Of a stretch of DNA of 5,586 nucleotides, positions 5,121-5,586 are shown in pieces. The notes under the pieces were generated by a model. The model worked only from the letters and a program-made list of their open reading frames with translations, ran no database searches and had not been told where the DNA came from. Location: the NCBI GenBank assembly GCA_012516225.1, contig JAAYWX010000408.1, forward strand, positions 1-5,586, written 5' to 3'. Numbering within the stretch: position 1 is the stretch's first letter; each line of letters begins with the position of its first letter. This stretch comes from Clostridiales bacterium (GTDB taxonomy: Bacteria; Bacillota; Clostridia; Oscillospirales; Oscillospiraceae). A program made the translations under genes and the position numbers.

Positions 5121-5586
5121 TCACCTGCTTAGCGCTTCCCGCGCATATGGATTTTTGCGGCACATTAAATAAAACAATAGAACAAGCAGGATAATTGCCG
5201 CCGCTGTACCCGCTCCGAATTTTCCGCCAGACACAAAAAGACCGATTTGATAAACTATAAGGGATACTACATAAGAAAATACGGTCATATACGCTATTGC
5301 TGCCGCTGTCCATCTGGGATTGCTCATTTCCTGCCTGATAGCACCCATGGCGGCAAAGCATGGAGCGCACAGCAGATTGAAAATCATAAAGCTGTAAGCC
5401 GAGAGTGAAGTAAAATCCTGCGTAAAATGAGTTAAATTTTCTCCCCCGCTTTTCGCCATATCTCCTATCCCGTAGAAAATGCCGAACGATGCCACTATGT
5501 TTTCTTTGGCCAGAAGTCCGGTTATGCTTGCAACGGCAGCCTGCCAGCGTCCGAATCCGAGCGGCGCAAAAACGGGAGCTATAAAG
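5121..5586 (-). CDS. feoB: Ferrous iron transport protein B, C-terminal part only
   Basis: The last 154 residues of FeoB are present; the rest lies beyond the right edge. FeoB is the inner-membrane permease for Fe(II), with an N-terminal GTP-binding domain (not in view) and a membrane core with two Gate regions. The visible part begins in the conserved stretch APVFAPLGFGRWQAAVASITGLLAKENIV, a family hallmark. It continues with membrane segments at roughly 61-82 (containing the conserved Cys pair in LLCAPC, then AAMGAIRQE), 92-118 and 124-142, and ends in a short basic tail. The GTG at 5495 inside this frame is not a start, because the homology runs on upstream of it. The stop at 5121-5123 serves as part of the ribosome site of the next gene. 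The feoA gene and any Fur site would lie outside the window. Confidence 0.95.
   Translation of the reverse strand, partial: FIAPVFAPLGFGRWQAAVASITGLLAKENIVASFGIFYGIGDMAKSGGENLTHFTQDFTSLSAYSFMIFNLLCAPCFAAMGAIRQEMSNPRWTAAAIAYMTVFSYVVSLIVYQIGLFVSGGKFGAGTAAAIILLVLLFYLMCRKNPYAREALSR

Noticed and set aside
5089..5370. A 93-codon minus-strand frame overlapping feoB in another phase
   Set aside because: The FeoB frame is continuous and matches the family; the overlapping frame has no recognisable domain and no ribosome site.
5486..5495. GTG at 5495 as the start of a separate 124-residue membrane protein
   Set aside because: FeoB homology continues without break upstream to the window edge, so this is an internal valine codon.

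Overview
The window reads as a piece of a Firmicutes chromosome, most likely from an anaerobic, spore-forming member of the Clostridia. The protein families support this: a CwlD-like amidase, a FeoB-associated Cys-rich membrane protein, and RadA and PurB of clostridial style. So do strong AGGTG/AGGA ribosome binding sites, GTG codons near starts, and vegetative promoters with exact TATAAT boxes. Base composition is moderate and intergenic spacers are AT-rich. The genus is not resolvable by eye. All six genes lie on the minus strand, so transcription runs from high to low coordinates. No tRNA, rRNA, CRISPR array, insertion sequence or phage gene was seen.

The layout, in the direction of transcription, is three short units. 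(1) Positions 5586-4901 hold the 3' end of feoB (cut by the window edge) and a 71-residue FeoB-associated Cys-rich membrane protein, ended by a perfect 12-bp-stem hairpin at 4865-4896. (2) A sigma-A-type promoter (4716-4744) drives an aspartate aminotransferase (4679-3489) and adenylosuccinate lyase purB (3464-2025), followed by a composite hairpin at 1970-2024. (3) A second sigma-A-type promoter (1931-1959) with a leader of about 125 nt drives a membrane-anchored CwlD-like N-acetylmuramoyl-L-alanine amidase (1800-1066), whose stop overlaps the start of radA (1069 to the window edge).

The units make metabolic sense one by one: ferrous iron import; aspartate supply coupled to the lyase that releases fumarate from the aspartate-derived purine intermediates; and a wall hydrolase translationally coupled to a recombination helicase. 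In two genes the longest open frame starts three codons too early, because the ribosome binding site overlaps the upstream GTG. The corrected starts are 1800 and 4679.

I did not find a convincing new biological system. The window is ordinary core-genome content. The points worth a second look are small: a His in the RadA KNRFG motif, the amidase-radA coupling, the Cys cluster of the Feo accessory protein, and palindromic elements around the two promoters that could be operators.
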